DNA of 64,000 nucleotides from Auriscalpium vulgare (GCA_019915015.1 JAHBBC010000014.1:248001-312000); one strand, 5' to 3'. Positions 38,136-51,007 are shown, numbered from the stretch's first letter. Translations and numbers: made by a program. Notes: a model not told the origin generated them from the sequence alone.

Positions 38136-38753
38136 ATGCGGTCCGCAAACTCGTTTGTGCCCGCAAAGTCCTTAAGCACATGCAAAGTCCACCTGCCCCA
38201 GACAACACCCGCGCCTATACCTCGCCGCCATGTGGAGCAAGCGGGAGAGGATGTAGCCCTGCAAGAGGATGGCTGGAGCCATGATGTGTCAGCTGGCTTG
38301 CTGAAAGCAGGCGATGGAGACGAGCACCCCACGCACAGTGCTGAGGCAACCGAGGATACCGCTGGGGGCACCGAGCAGGTTTCCGAGCACCCGGCATGCA
38401 CTACCGATGCCGTGGAGGGAGTTGGTGAACCCAACAATTGCGCTGCTGAAGCAACAGAAGATGCTGCCGATGACGAGGAGCAAGCTTTCGAAATCACCGG
38501 AAAAGCTGCAGCTGTTGAAGCTAGCAAAGACTCTGCCGAAGGCACCAATGACGCTGCCAACGGCATCGAGCAAGCAGTTCAGGGCACCGATCGAGCAGTT
38601 GAGGGCGCCGATCGAGTAGCTGAGGACATTGAGCAATTGGCCATGACTCGAGAGGAGCGAGTGGCTGATGATACTGAGAGACAGACGTGCCACCGTGCCG
38701 CTATTGGTGCCTGTGAGTGCACAGGTTGTGGATGTTGCGTTTGGCGCGGTTGA
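38136..38753 (+). CDS. hypothetical Ala/Glu-rich repetitive protein
   Basis: Open frame of 205 codons with degenerate short repeats (AEATEDTAGGTEQ, AEATEDAADDEEQ, AVEGADRVAEDIEQ), predicted largely helical and acidic, ending with a Cys-rich CECTGCGCCVWRG. The repeat period is a multiple of three, so the antisense strand is open in two other frames as well (38045-38566 and 38289-38774). The codon repeats therefore explain the open frames and coding is doubtful. No homolog recognised. Confidence 0.3.
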   Translation: MRSANSFVPAKSLSTCKVHLPQTTPAPIPRRHVEQAGEDVALQEDGWSHDVSAGLLKAGDGDEHPTHSAEATEDTAGGTEQVSEHPACTTDAVEGVGEPNNCAAEATEDAADDEEQAFEITGKAAAVEASKDSAEGTNDAANGIEQAVQGTDRAVEGADRVAEDIEQLAMTREERVADDTERQTCHRAAIGACECTGCGCCVWRG

Positions 38754-41429
38754 AGGCAATCGGATCGGGAACAAAGGAGGCGTGATGATTGCGCGCGATC
38801 AGCGTAGAAAATAGCGCACTTGACACGATTTCCTTCTTGACTCTCGGCAAGCTACGTTACAAGCGGAGTACTTACGACTATAGGTTGCAGTGGGACAATC
38901 AACGGCTGTTGTGCATATGTTGAGTGAATCCATTGACATGATCGCTGAACGGCCTGCGAGTGGTGTAAGCGTCAACCAGAATTCAAAGCTGATTACAGGT
39001 AAGCAACACGTACTGTTGACCTTGTATCTATGCGTCTATCACAGGCAAGGGCCCCGCGTTCAAGAATTCGTGGCTGAGCGTCCCCGCAAGCGCAGTCACA
39101 GCAGGCTGTATTTGAGGACGACCACAGTAGGATTAGCCGCGCAGGCCTGAGGATTACCGAAGTACCAGGAGCCAGTCGACTAGGCGCGTGACATCGCAGT
39201 GAAGGCCTGGACGGTTTCCGAGCAGCGAGCGCGGACTCCGAGAGCGTGAGGGAGCGCTACAGTCGAAAGACTGAGATTGACAGCAAGGATGCTGGTCGAA
39301 CGCGCGGTGCCATGACTCTTCCTGCAAACTCGTGCATGCTACTTCATCGTGTTGCACCGGTGTGACGATGGTTGAGGGAAAAGAGACTCGGATGTGTTGA
39401 AAGTGGACGGGCGTTGGGAGCAAGTACTAGTACTCGGAGTCGAGACCCCGAATTTCGTTCACCCGGCCGAGTCGGGCCGATGACCTTTCTCAAGTTTGCC
39501 ACTTCGTCCTGGACGTAGTCTCCCTGAGGCAGAGTAGCTAGATTCAACCCTTCGCAAGCTCAGGGATCACTACCTGGACGTCACAACACGCATTCTCACC
39601 GCAGCTCGATCGAATCTATCTTTCTGCAAGCCATGCTGGAATTACCCTCCAAGCTCCATCTCGCCGCAGCTTGCAGTGGCATGCACTGGTCGGCGTTGCT
39701 GGCTACATAGCCCGAAAGCGTGCTTCGCCTACGACCGCGCTCACCCCGTTTCTCCATCGATGACGGCCCCACTCAGACACGACTCTATAGCCCACATATG
39801 TCGCCGCCGCCACTTTGCTGCCAATTCCAGTCCAAGCCGGACGACAAGATCGTGGCAGGCCCCGCAGGCTAACGAGTGGCTAATATCGTGCGCACTCTTC
39901 TCACATCTCTACGTGCATTTAGGCTGATCTATGTAGGCAGGTCCGCCTGCTCCGCGCCTTGCTCGCCAAGATGCAACAAGCAGGCTCAAGGCTTTGAAGA
40001 CGCGAACCTCTACACCATTGTCAAACGGCGAGGTCCGTCATAGCGTGCGTTCTCTTTGTGCACCATTGACCTTGAGAACGTCGTCACTGACGTCCGCATA
40101 TCACTTATGCATATAGCGCTTGCCGCGCGTGATCATCGATGCTTCGCAAGTCGTAGGAGAGTCGAACTTTACGCACCAACGCGCCCGTGATGCTGTGTGC
40201 CCGTATGTCCACTCTTCTCGCGCGTCGCCGTGGTGATGGACGGGGATGTGGATTTTGGGCCGCATCGGCGACCAGTCGATTGAACGTGCAGCAGTGCATT
40301 CTCCGATCCGCGCTCAGGCCAACGAGTTCAGAGAGGCTCATTTGGTCTGTCTGGGGCTCTTCATCCTTTTGCGTCGACGCTACTTACACAGGCCGCCGGA
40401 ATGGAGGAAGACGTGAATGCATGCACCCCGCGCGCGGCGTTGCTGGCACGCCTGATGGCTGATCACTTCGTCGACATTTCGCACCCTCTATCGATAGGAG
40501 CACCTGGTCCACGCGAGTCGCATGTGCTCTGCAAAGGTTGGGTTGCTCATGCGCCGGGGCCTGCCAGCCTGCACCCACTGGCGCTCCTTGTGGTCCTATG
40601 AGCAGCAAAGATATATGACTAGGGTGAGATACATGAACGTGCTCGGGCTAGACAGGGAGGACGCAGCGAGACACCAGGTAATCTGTACTACAATAATTGA
40701 TCATAAATTATTGATAAAGATCGCGTTATGTACTCGGATAAACGGCTTAGAAGGGAAAGAAAACGGAACAGGCGAAGGGCTGATGCCGGGGAGAGTACAG
40801 CAGAGGTCCTGGGGATTAGGACGTCGTCGAGAGGCCTGCCATCTGAACAGCAAGCAGGCAAGGCAGACAGATGCAGCATGGGCGGATGCGAACGGACGGA
40901 CGGATAGACGAACGAGGCTCGTTGCGAAGAATTTCACCTAGTGGCGCGTCGAGAGGAGAAAGCAAGAACAAACTGGGAGGCCTCTTCTACAAAAACGAAG
41001 CATCGATTAGTCTCAGATAGCGCGTACGACTCGAAACAGTGCTTACTTGTTCAAACGCAGCGGCAGCCTCGTCCAGGAGTCTCGACACAAAGCCGATTCC
41101 TCCGTGGACACGTTTCAAAGCTGCGCTCAGTTGAACGAACACCGACCTGGACAACTACGGATCAGCTTCCACCCAAATTGATTATAAACGCGAGGAAACA
41201 CACCCTTTCCCCAGTTCTGCTTGCCGGGCGTCCTCGACATTGCCTCGAAATTGTCGTCTCGATTCAGTCCAGTCCATTTGATGTGTCCGGTAGATGCGCG
41301 TCTGCCACGCGCCTGTTGCTAGTACAAGTTCTTGGGCTTCGCAGGGCTAGACGAGAGGGTGAGAGGAATCCTGAAAGTGTCGCGTCGGGAGTGATGCAGA
41401 GTGACGCGTCGAGAGTTAAATGGCGAATC
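38754..41429. other. gene-poor region, nothing supported
   Basis: About 2.7 kb with only short open frames in all six frames. There are no family motifs, no rRNA or tRNA signals, and no transposase or reverse transcriptase motifs visible. Confidence 0.5.
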
Positions 41430-42120
41430 GTTGCGAGATCGCGGATGTGAATGGCTAATGAAAGAACAACATTGAGAAGGGTGTTGCACACAAGGAGGGA
41501 CGGAAAACTGACTATGATGCTATTGCCTCGATAGCCTGATGGGCTTGAGGTGGCGGATATGTTGCGTGACGTCGTGAGCAGGCTTGGTTGCCTACCACCG
41601 CGACGAAACAGTATGGGCGCACATACTATCCCATCACAGCTTTCGACTTCCGCACCACGCTCCGTCACTCCGCAGGTGTCGGCTCGCATCGTTGACCAGT
41701 GATGGTGGATGCGAATGCGAATGACTGATGAAAGGGCCACGATCGGTGAGAAGGATGTAGCACAAAGGAGGAAAGGCATACTGACCATGTGAGCCGCGAT
41801 GATATTGCCTCGATACGATGGGCTTGAGGCGGCGGATGTGTTGCGTGACGTCGTGAGCAGACTTGGATGTCTACCACCGCGACGAAACAGCATGGGCGCA
41901 CATGCTATCCCATCACGGCTTTCAACATCCGCACCAAGCTCCGTCACTCCGCAGGCGTCGGCAGTCACATCGTGGATGAGGGTGGTCGATCTCGATCTTC
42001 GTGGCTTGAAGTGCATATACTACCCGTCACAGGGGTGGTCGAGGCGGCGGGTAGGTTGCGTGACGTCGCGAGCAGGCGTGGATGTCGACGTCGGGCACCG
42101 CGGTTATGCAGAATTGGCGC
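41430..42120. repeat. tandem repeat, ~280-bp unit, plus dispersed copy at 43640-43745
   Basis: Two full units and a partial third are visible: TTGCGTGACGTCGTGAGCAG at about 41559 and 41840, and TTGCGTGACGTCGCGAGCAG at 42057, each followed by a CCACCGCGACGAAACAG-like block and the CTCCGTCACTCCGCAG block. The stretch GATGATATTGCCTCGATA-like to GGGCTTGAGG precedes each unit. A further diverged copy (TTGCGTGACGTTGCGAGC then CACACCATCCCGTCACAGCG) lies at about 43657-43735. The minus strand is open for 250 codons across the array, but its translation is itself just repeated and has no family motif. Confidence 0.6.
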
Positions 42121-44323
42121 ACGTTGGTGCCATGCGCTGTCACACCGCAGAGGAGGGGATGGCTGTGTTTCGAGGATGGCCTGAGTCGACAAAGATACTG
42201 CGGTTGACCTCTTGATTCACCGGACAGTCGGCTCGGAGTACCCAGTGGGAGATGGATGGGAGCGGGACGTCCGGCGGAAGAGGCGGAGAGCAGACGGGAG
42301 AGTATGACAGCGTGACTGAGCGGGAAAACAGGGAAATGATGCGGAAGTCGGAAGTCGGAAGCGGCGATGTGTCGAGAGATAATCGAGATGCGACGAGAGA
42401 GCAGATGGGAGAAAGGGCAGGATGGAACGCGAGAATGCAGGATGGAACGACGAGAAAGCAGAATGCAAGTGCAGGGTGACTGTGAAGAGCACCGTGACGA
42501 TGAAAGGCGAGGAGCAGGACTGCGTGGTGAAAAGCACAAGGCAGGACGAGAGGTAGCGAGCGGGATACGAGACGAGGGAACGCAGTGCGTAAGAAAGAGA
42601 AAGAAGCAGAGAAATAGCAAAACGGGAGAAGGAGAGCTGGACGTAGAAAAGAAAAGAGGCAAGATACAACTACGATGACGGTATATTTATAGACTGTGTT
42701 ATTCTTTGTTTTGTTCTTTGTAAGTACGAATCACGGACAAACCAAGAAGTGGAAAGGGGGATGAAAAGAAAAGAGAAACGAGGGCGTGCAGATGTTGCGA
42801 CGGGCCAGAGTGACCGAATAGAAAGATTGGATGTGACCAACGACCGTGGGTTTGATGGAGAGCCGGCAGCGTTCCGGGCTTCGCCGCAGATCGTAGCAGG
42901 GCAGTAGAATGTTCCGGAGTACCGTAGACCGGAGGGTGGCCGCGCACAGATATCAGAGGCCTTCGGGTGCGACTGTAGTTTGCGAGAGCGCAGACTAGGG
43001 AGGCTTGCGGGCAGATCGAAGAGGCTTGCGCAGGAATGAGTTCGAGCAGACAGAGATGATGGCGTTCAGGGTGCTCGGGGCATTGGCAGCGCAGCAGATG
43101 AGGTGCAGTCAAGCGAACTGAACAACAAGGAGAAGTCAGCACTGCTCCGCATGCGTAGACATTTATACGACGTACAATTTTGGATGGAGAATGGTCGCCA
43201 TCGAGCAAGTACACCGCTTTCGAAGAGATGATTGTCCTTGCCCGAGGTCGCAGGATTGCAGTTCCACGTAGCTAGGATGTCGCCAGAAGATTAAAGCAGT
43301 GTTCGCGATTCGAGCAGCTAGTCGGAGATTGGAGATGTCGGACAGGTTCCTAGGCCATACACGTCGGGAGTGTTGATGCTTCAGTGCGTAGAGGACGCGG
43401 AGAGCTCAGCAATGTAGTCTGTAGAGCATCTGCACGAACAACAGGATTCAGTCGGAACTGCGCACGGCAATGACAAGAGCGTAATGACCGACGGAGAGTA
43501 GTTTGGGATGTCCGCAGACCGAGCCGGAGCAGCTGAGATGTTTGCGCAGGCTTGCAAGACCGGGCATTCCGAGGCGCCGAACGAGATGACTGGTAGGGTG
43601 GGCTGGCTGGGGACCGGTGGGAGATAACGCGTGCCGTAGACGGGTGGCGAGATCTTGCGTGACGTTGCGAGCGTGCTTGGATGTCGCCCACCGCAGAGAG
43701 ACAGTGTGTGCGCCCACACCATCCCGTCACAGCGGTTGACACCCGTGCAATGCTCTGTCAAATTGGCGCGGTCGACTTTGTGGCTGGTGAAGTCGAGTAT
43801 ATAGACCGGTAGAGGATAGGACGCTTGAGAGGGCCGCCGAGACCCGAAAGTCGAGACGGCGAGGCCGAGATGGGCGGCGAGTGCAGCGCGGCGAAGCTTG
43901 CCAGCAAGTCGAGCGCCGGAAGGCGGAGTTGCCAGGTAGATTGCGAACGGTCCGGCATCCGAGGCTTGAGGCGAGGACCTAGAGAAGAGACGAGACGCGA
44001 ACGAGACAGGCTAGGGTGGGTCGCCAGAGGGACAGGCGGCGAGTGTGGGTCGGAGACGTTATAGTACTGGGAGTAAAGTAAGAGAGAAAAGGGAGAGTAT
44101 CCGCGCGCGCGGGAGTAAGGGAAATGATAAAGAAACAAGCTAAGCTACGATGGCGGTATTGGTTTTTTCGGGTTTTTTTTGATGGTTTTCTGTTGTTTTG
44201 GATCGCGTGGAGACAAATCGAGAGAAAAAGAAAGAGAAAAAGAAAAAGAGATAAAGATAGAGAAAGAGAATGGAGAGACGAAGGAGGAAAGCGGCGCGCG
44301 GAACTTTGACGGATGTTGCCGCC
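42121..44323. other. purine-rich gene-poor region
   Basis: Two GA-rich blocks (about 42250-42670 and 43840-44280) each end near a similar CTACGATGRCGGTAT motif (about 42671 and 44144), suggesting they are related copies of one unit that also includes the repeat copy at 43640. No coding sequence is supported. Confidence 0.45.
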
Positions 44324-45873
44324 TCAGATGAGGGTGGACGAGGAGAGTCCCTTGGGCGGCTCCGCGGGATGCACGATCCTAAAAAGATTGCGAGCTGGGT
44401 GAGCGTGCATTCTCGAAGAGTGTATACGAACATTACGCACAAGGTAGATCGTGTGCACTTCTTGCGCGAGACGATCATCCAGTTGCGGGAATCGTCGTCG
44501 CTGGCATTTGATGACACGGCTTTGTTTAAAGCGTGCCGGAGCAGGGGAAACGACAATGTCGCTGGCGCACGGCGGTGGCGAGCGAGGTCCTCCAGGTTGG
44601 GCTCGGCGGCGGCGGCTTTGTTTGCCTTCTGCCTTGCCTTCTTCTCCCCCTTCATGGTCCTCCCGGCTGGCGACGTTGGCACCGGCGTGAGATTATCTGA
44701 CGGAAAGAGGCAGACTTCGCAGGGCGCCAGCGCGGGGTTTGCCTTAGCGATATCCTCGACCGTCGTCCAGATCAACTTATCCAGGACCAGGCGGCCGGGA
44801 TAGTTTGATGTGATGATGCGGCAGAGGATTATCTGTGACCACAAGCAATCAGTCGACTGCCCGCCGCATGTCAAACAGTGCTCGAACCTTTAGCCCCATT
44901 TGGTCCATCACGTCGCGGTCGAAGGTGAAGTCCACTATAGTCGTGCGTCAGTATGTAATCATTCCTCATCCGAATACGCGTACTTACTTTGAGTGAAACG
45001 GATCGCCATGAGCACGAATGCGGCCGCGACTGTTGCCTTCCAGACGAAGGTGGTGAAGTACTTGATGATGAAGTCGAGGCGGTGCGTGATTTGGACGGCA
45101 GTCGCACGAGGTCCAAGGGCATCTGCAACCCACGTCACAGGGCCGTTGCGCTCAACAAGAGCGACCGAGGTGGAGTAGGAGACGGTGAGAGGTGCCGAAG
45201 TCGAAGTCTGGGCGGCCGAATGGCTGGATACGCGAAGGGTGCCCGCCGTGGAAACAAGTGCCAGGGTAGATGGAACCGCAGGATATGTGCACATGGCGTG
45301 CACTTGCGTCGAGGGAGGATGGGGCGGGGTAGCTCCATCGCGGAGGAAGGCGGCACACGCCTCGGCCCTCAGGAGAGACGGCGGAATGATGCCAACAGGA
45401 GTGGCGGCAAAGGACGTTGGTCGCATGGCGGCAGGCCAGTCGCAGACTCCCAGCGGGATGACTGCGAGCTCGGTATTGCCCGCGTACAGCACCAGTGCGG
45501 TGCTCTCCTCCCGCCAGACGACAGGCATCTGGGTTTCCCAAGGTTCGGGTGCAGCCACTACGGCGGTCGTGATTGGGGTGGAAGCTGAAGGCCGGTGACT
45601 GGTGGCGGGCACGAAGACCGCCAGGTCGGTGCTCGCGAGGCGCACCGCCAGGGCACGCTCGCCAACCTGCAAAATCGGGGGACGGGGGTCTGACTCCGGA
45701 GAGTAGGGGATCGGGGTCAAGAGGAGGGCCTTGCGTTCAAGGACCATTGCAAACAAGGCGTCCAGACCGCCGCGCACGAGGGCAAGGTCGACCGGGTGGA
45801 CGACGGCGACCGCGAAGAAGACTGCCGAGACCGCGCTGAAGACGTGGAAGATGGAGTGGGCAAAGAAAATCAT
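44324..45873 (-). CDS. hypothetical two-TM membrane protein
   Basis: Unrecognised protein of 453 residues from exons 45873-44988, 44934-44888, 44832-44459 and 44378-44324, all joined in frame by GT-AG introns. I chose the ATG at 45873 because the preceding in-frame codons contain a basic, Cys-rich non-signal stretch. The N-terminus has a hydrophobic helix (HVFSAVSAVFFAVAVV), then about 200 residues of Pro/Ala/Thr-rich probably lumenal or extracellular sequence, then a second helix (WKATVAAAFVLMAIRF) and a basic C-terminal part (KKARQKANKAAAA). It ends PKGLSSSTLI. Divergent to the enoyl reductase gene, 538 bp away. No function inferred. Confidence 0.6.
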
Positions 45874-46411
45874 CTTTTCTTTGGGATTGGGTTGACTGCG
45901 GTGTTTGGTGCGAGTATGTTTGAGTGAAGGAGAGCTGGAGCAGGCGCACGCCGTGCACTGGCGGCGGAACAAACACACACAAACAGCGCAGCGCGTCGCG
46001 TTGATCAACACGTGATCTGGCCCAACACTCGTCCCACACCGCTCTCCTGGATTCCCTGCAAATGAAGAGACGAGTCAGCTAACGAATTCTTCACTGCACA
46101 ACTGCCTACAGCTGCTTGTATCTCAACATACATGTACCGAAGGCCACGGATGACAAAATAATATTGCGCTAAGACATGGATTGATGTGCCGGGTGCGCCA
46201 TGTACGACATGCGAAGCCTGGACACCTCGTTTCTCTCACTGGATTGCCCGTGAGTCTCGGGACAGTTTCGCGTGCGCGCTATGAGTACTGTGATCGGCCT
46301 ACATAGCTCACCGATGCCTGATATCCTGGAGAGATCTTTGAGTCAGACGTTATAAAGCGCATGGGCACTAAATGCAAGAGCACTCACCCCCGTCACCAAT
46401 AACAAGTTACC

Positions 46412-47683
46412 ATGGCCCCCTTAAAGCAGAAAGCTGCCGTCGTCGGGACTGACGGCGGTGTCACCCTTGGCGAGGTGGACGTCCAGAAACCCGGGCCTGG
46501 CGAGATTCTCGTCAAGATCGTTGCCGCTGCCCAGAACCCCATCGACCGTGCGCATCTCCCATCCAGTCCCACTGCCCCGAGCTGAAAATACACCTGCCAG
46601 TCAAACTGATTCATGCCAATCAAACCGGATCGGTGCTGGGATGTGATTTTGCCGGCGTCGTCGAGGAAATCGGGCCCAACGTGCCAGAGGGATTGAGGAC
46701 CATCGGCGAGCGCGTCGCGGGCTTCGTGCTGGGCGGTGAGCAGCTACTCTCTGGGAAGAGACAGTGCGCTGACAGTGCCGGTGCGTGCAGACGTCAGCGG
46801 ACCGAGCGGCGCCTTCACCGAGTACGTCGTCGCGACCGCCGACCTCGTCATACACATCCCCGACGACTGGTCCTTCGAGGAGGGCGCGCAGCTTGGCATC
46901 GTCGCATACACCACCTGCCAAGTCCTCTACCAGACGCACTCCTTCCCCACGCCGCTCGACGAGCCCTTGCCTGCATCCACCGCGCCAACGCTCCTCGTCA
47001 CTGGCGGCGCGTCATCCGCTGGGCTGTATGTGATCCAGTTCGCCGCGCTCGCGGGCCTGCGTGTCATCACAACAGCGCGCCCCGCAAGCTTCGACCTCGT
47101 GAAGGCGTACGGCGCAGATGCCGTGGTCGACTACACCGCGCCCGATGCGCCCGCGCAGATCCGCGCGCTCGCGGGCGGGCCCCTGCTGCACATCGTGGAC
47201 TGCATCGGCGAGTACGGCACGCCGGAGCTCGTTGCGGCTGTGGTCGCAGACGCAGGCACGCTCGTCGCGACTACGGTGCCGTATGCGACGCCGCTCGAGA
47301 GCGCGGGCACGACGGTCACGTTCGCGCTGTCATTCCATCTCCTCGGGAAGGTGCGTCGTGCGCTTCGCGGTCCAGCTGGTACTGATGCGCGGGTGACGGT
47401 CAGCCGATCCAATTCCCATTCCCCGGTCCGCGGGACGATGCGCTTGCGGAGCTCGGGAAGAAGTACACGAAGCTCATCGAGGCGGTCGTCGCTACGGGGA
47501 AGATCAAGCCGAATCCTGTGTTCGTCATCCCGAGCGGGCTTGCAGGTGTTTCGGAGGGCTTCAAGTACGCCGCGGAGGGAAAGGTGCGTCGTCTGCGTGG
47601 AAGATAAACGGTTGCTGATGATCTCGCTCCGTGGATAGGTCCGCGGGCAGAAGGTCACCTACAGGATCGCGGAGACGCCATAG
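46412..47683 (+). CDS. zinc-free MDR enoyl reductase / quinone reductase
   Basis: Medium-chain dehydrogenase/reductase without catalytic zinc ligands, of the fungal trans-acting enoyl-reductase/quinone-oxidoreductase group. Exons 46412-46547, 46601-46735, 46791-47350, 47404-47583 and 47639-47683 give 351 residues. Seen are PGPGEILVKIVAAAQNPID, SVLGCDFAGVVEEIG, SGAFTEYV, the Rossmann stretch TLLVTGGASSAGLYVIQFAA and a C-terminal SEGFKYAAEGKVRGQKVTYR. The family uses NADPH to reduce enoyl thioesters (LovC-like) or quinones. No polyketide synthase gene is in the window, so a stand-alone redox or detoxification role is as likely as a biosynthetic one. Confidence 0.88.
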
Positions 47684-50600
47684 TAAATCGGACGTTGGCG
47701 GGATAGCAGGGGAACCGACATATAGGGATTGGGCAGCCGGCACAGCGGATATCATAGGGTTTGTTTATTAGAGGGAAACCCGAAACCAAGCTGATGGGGC
47801 GTCGAACGGCGAACGGCGGGCATCTGAGACATTGCAGGGTTCGTAAGTGAGAAACAGGATTGTCCCTGGGCAGTCCCTGTCCATGCGTCAGAGAAGATGG
47901 AAGTGACCGGCTGCGGTACGCTTAGAAGAGGAACGGACAGAGGATCAATCGATCAGACTTTGAGATGATTTGCACTAAAACTTCCTACTCACAGTTACGT
48001 CGAGTTGTCATCATCATCGCCAGTACTAGTGGCAGTCAAGGACGATTCGTCTGGCAGAAAGAGTCGTTGCGGTAGCGTGGGATCATTGCCAAAGAACAGC
48101 CCGGCCCGGCCCCAAGTACCGTGCCGCGGTTCCGATATCGCTCATTCGCTAATTCCTCGACCAGCACTACATCGGCCACCATTTGGTCTAGTTATCGCTA
48201 TCTTGGAGTCTCGCTCTATTGTCCATTATTTCTATTATTTCCGACCAGAACTAATGACTACGGCTCATCATGCCCCCAGCATGCCACGTCGACGGTCGCT
48301 AGCAAGTCGCTAGGCATTCCTCCGCCCTGCTCAATCTTGTCACGGTGCCAAGAGTGCCGCGGGCGCGTTCCACAGCACAAAAACTGACGGTTGCCACTGC
48401 CAGTGCCACAAGATCACTAGCACAAAAGGATGCCGCTGTGTGTCTGTTCGAGATGCTATGGTTTCCTCGGACTTCCTCGTCACCGTCACCCCTGCGCCCT
48501 GCTAATTCGGCCCTTCATATATGCTGCTGCACCTCTTCTACGATTTACGTTGCCATCAACCGACTGCTTTTTGCACTTCTGCGCCCGGCCTGGGCCCTGC
48601 ATGCCTTTTCTTAATGATGTGCCGTTGCTTCGCTGGTCACTATGTCTAGTCTCTCTAAGTTGCGACTCTGACATCCTTTGCTTTGCATCTGCCTCCCGCT
48701 TTTGCTGCGTTGCCTGGCTCCCACTCGACGCCATTGCCGCTTGAACCTACCTCGACTCGGACCTGCCTCGATCTCACCCACCGTATCTTGATTCCGCAAG
48801 CCACAAACGAATCCTCGAATACATCGCATTACGCCCCATGATGCGCTACATAAGTGTCAAGAACATGCCTGGGTACACAAAATCGTCGGTACGGCTGTCA
48901 TTTTCTCGCCCCGTCAATCAGTCAGTGATTTTCGCATGCTTCTGCTTGGTCCTGTATGGCAGTGTAGGCGCATTTCCTCATCCGCACATTCGAGAGGCGC
49001 CCAGCGGCACTGGCATGAGCGCACACAGGATTCCGACCGCGTCTTATTCACTCACTACACCCCCCTTGGACACATTATCACGCCAAAAGAATCTCTTCCA
49101 TCTATTCGCCTAATCTTCCCCCACCGCTTTCCTCTGACACGATCTGTGCGTGAGCAGCGGCATACTATGCAGGCCTCGTCGTTTGCTCGTCGTTGACTTC
49201 GAAGGTTTGGCGAGTCTAATTCAAGCTTGCAGTTCCCTGAACAGTCGGCGCACGACGCGAATCAGGCGATTAACCAGACGTGCAACGCAGTGTATCAATC
49301 CGGGCACAGCGCTGCTGGGCACAACATTCACCATGCTCAGAGAGGATATGGGAGTACTGCAGCAGTGACCTCAATTGGCGAGTCTTCACCCGATGTATGT
49401 CATGTCCTACCTCTCTTGCCTGACAGCTATGTTTTCAAATATGTTCTCTCCGTCCATCCCGTGCCTCCGATCTTCGCGCGTACCATACCGGGCGCCCCTA
49501 TTTGAGTCGCGTTCATGACAAAGTCACGTGTGCAAAAGAAGGCTAGTCGAGATCTTCATCCAGCGCCAACAGGACTCAGAGGTCGCTGCGCCGGCGGCAA
49601 TTGTGAGTACTTTCTCCTCCCATTCTACGGTCTGCGCTGATAGTCCACATTCACTGCAGTATTTTGCTACCTCCACATACCCGTGTCCCACCACTCAGGG
49701 GGCCGCAGACCGTGTATGTCAACACCGATCGCAATTCTGTTTGCGCACCGTGTCATATTCTTCGCGACTCGACAGTTCATTGTCCAGGGGAGCAACACGC
49801 GCTCCCCAACCGAGCCCGTTCATGAGCCTCCTGTCCACCCGCAGGTCTCCACACGCGGTTATCGCTACCCCGCAAACACCAACAATGGTGTTCAGCGCCG
49901 CGCCCGCGGCGCAGCCCGCAAGAATGGACGCGGGGCCGAACGCATTGTGGGCAAGTCGACATCGAGGGAAGATTGCAAATGAGATCAAGGTGTTGTGCAA
50001 ATGTGTAGGATTGTGATTTCGGTGAGCATCACTGTGCTTGAGCGCAGCATGACAAGCGCCAAATGCCGTATGCTGACTTGCCATTTTTCGAAAGATTGGA
50101 TGTATTCTCAGCTTTGAACTTAAGGAAGACTAGTGCACGACAGCAAATATACTAGATGATATCACATCTCCGTCGCGTGCGCTTGCGTGATGTCGTCGCA
50201 TGTCAAGCAAAAACTGGTAAGTTGTCTTTCAACGCTACTCGTAGCCAGAATGCGAAACTGAAATGTTGTCTGAGGCCTGATAATCTGTCCGATTGAACCG
50301 CAGGACACGCCCTTCAATATTTCGCGAAACGCTTATCAAAATACCATCAAGGTGCACACACAGCCAATACCCCGGCGTCATCTTCGAACATCCTGAGCGA
50401 CCAGACCCACTGCAGCAATGGATGCATGAGTCTTGGTGCGACGGATGGAAGCAAGACCCATATGACGGGGCTCATACTCGCTATCTGCGTCAAAATCGTT
50501 AAAATAAGACTTTCCTGGACCGAATCACCTCTCTATCAATGTCTATCGCCAGCTCGTCACTCCCAGTCCCCCCTTGGAATGTATCCAAAATTCAAACAGT

Positions 50601-50716
50601 TCGTGCAACTATGTACCGGTATGTACCCCTAGACTAATTCACATGAACCGCAGACCGCGTAGCAAAATAATACCTCCACCATAGCCCAGCATCACTCCCC
50701 GAACCTCAAACAACCG
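47684..50716. other. gene-poor region, nothing firm
   Basis: About 3 kb with short open frames only. One (48838-49113) has a hydrophobic stretch but no proper signal start or intron support, and I do not call it. Sequence from about 50534 on belongs to the duplicated unit described at 50534-52000. Confidence 0.5.
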
Positions 50717-51007
50717 CTACACCGCTAACCCGGCAGCTGTACCATCCCCACGGGGGACATGATCTGCCTTCGCAATAAGCCCATAATCAATCGCAGTGGC
50801 GCGTTTCTCCTCGTCGAGCGCCTCGCCTTTCGCGAGCGCGTACTCGACCATGGACGCGCGGCGTTCGGCTGCTGCGCGCTCGCGTGCGTCCACGGCATCG
50901 TCGATTATGTGTGTCCCGCGGCGCTGGAGGCGTGCAACGTCGCCAGTGGGTGGTACCGGCACAGCGACGGCGAGAGCGATGGCAGAGAGGATGAGGATGG
51001 CGCGCAT
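50717..51007 (-). CDS. small secreted protein with dibasic sites, copy A
   Basis: Intronless 96-residue protein. It begins with a signal peptide (MRAILILSAIALAVAVPVPP); the start is the only ATG placed directly before it. After the signal come a dibasic RR (ARLQRR|GTHIIDDA) and a KR (LDEEKR|ATAIDYGLIAKAD), typical sites for the Golgi protease Kex2, with a charged Ala/Arg/Glu-rich helix between them. There are no cysteines, and no C-terminal CaaX, so it is not a basidiomycete mating pheromone of the known type. The paralog copy B lies 0.5 kb upstream on the same strand and has exactly the same length. Function unknown; processed peptides are an inference. Confidence 0.65.
   Translation of the reverse strand: MRAILILSAIALAVAVPVPPTGDVARLQRRGTHIIDDAVDARERAAAERRASMVEYALAKGEALDEEKRATAIDYGLIAKADHVPRGDGTAAGLAV

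Noticed and set aside
41264..42016. 250-codon minus-strand open frame as a gene
   Set aside because: Its translation simply repeats with the DNA tandem repeat and has no family motif or intron logic.
48838..49113. Small secreted or membrane protein
   Set aside because: One hydrophobic stretch starts about 30 residues in, the start context is poor, and nothing else supports coding.
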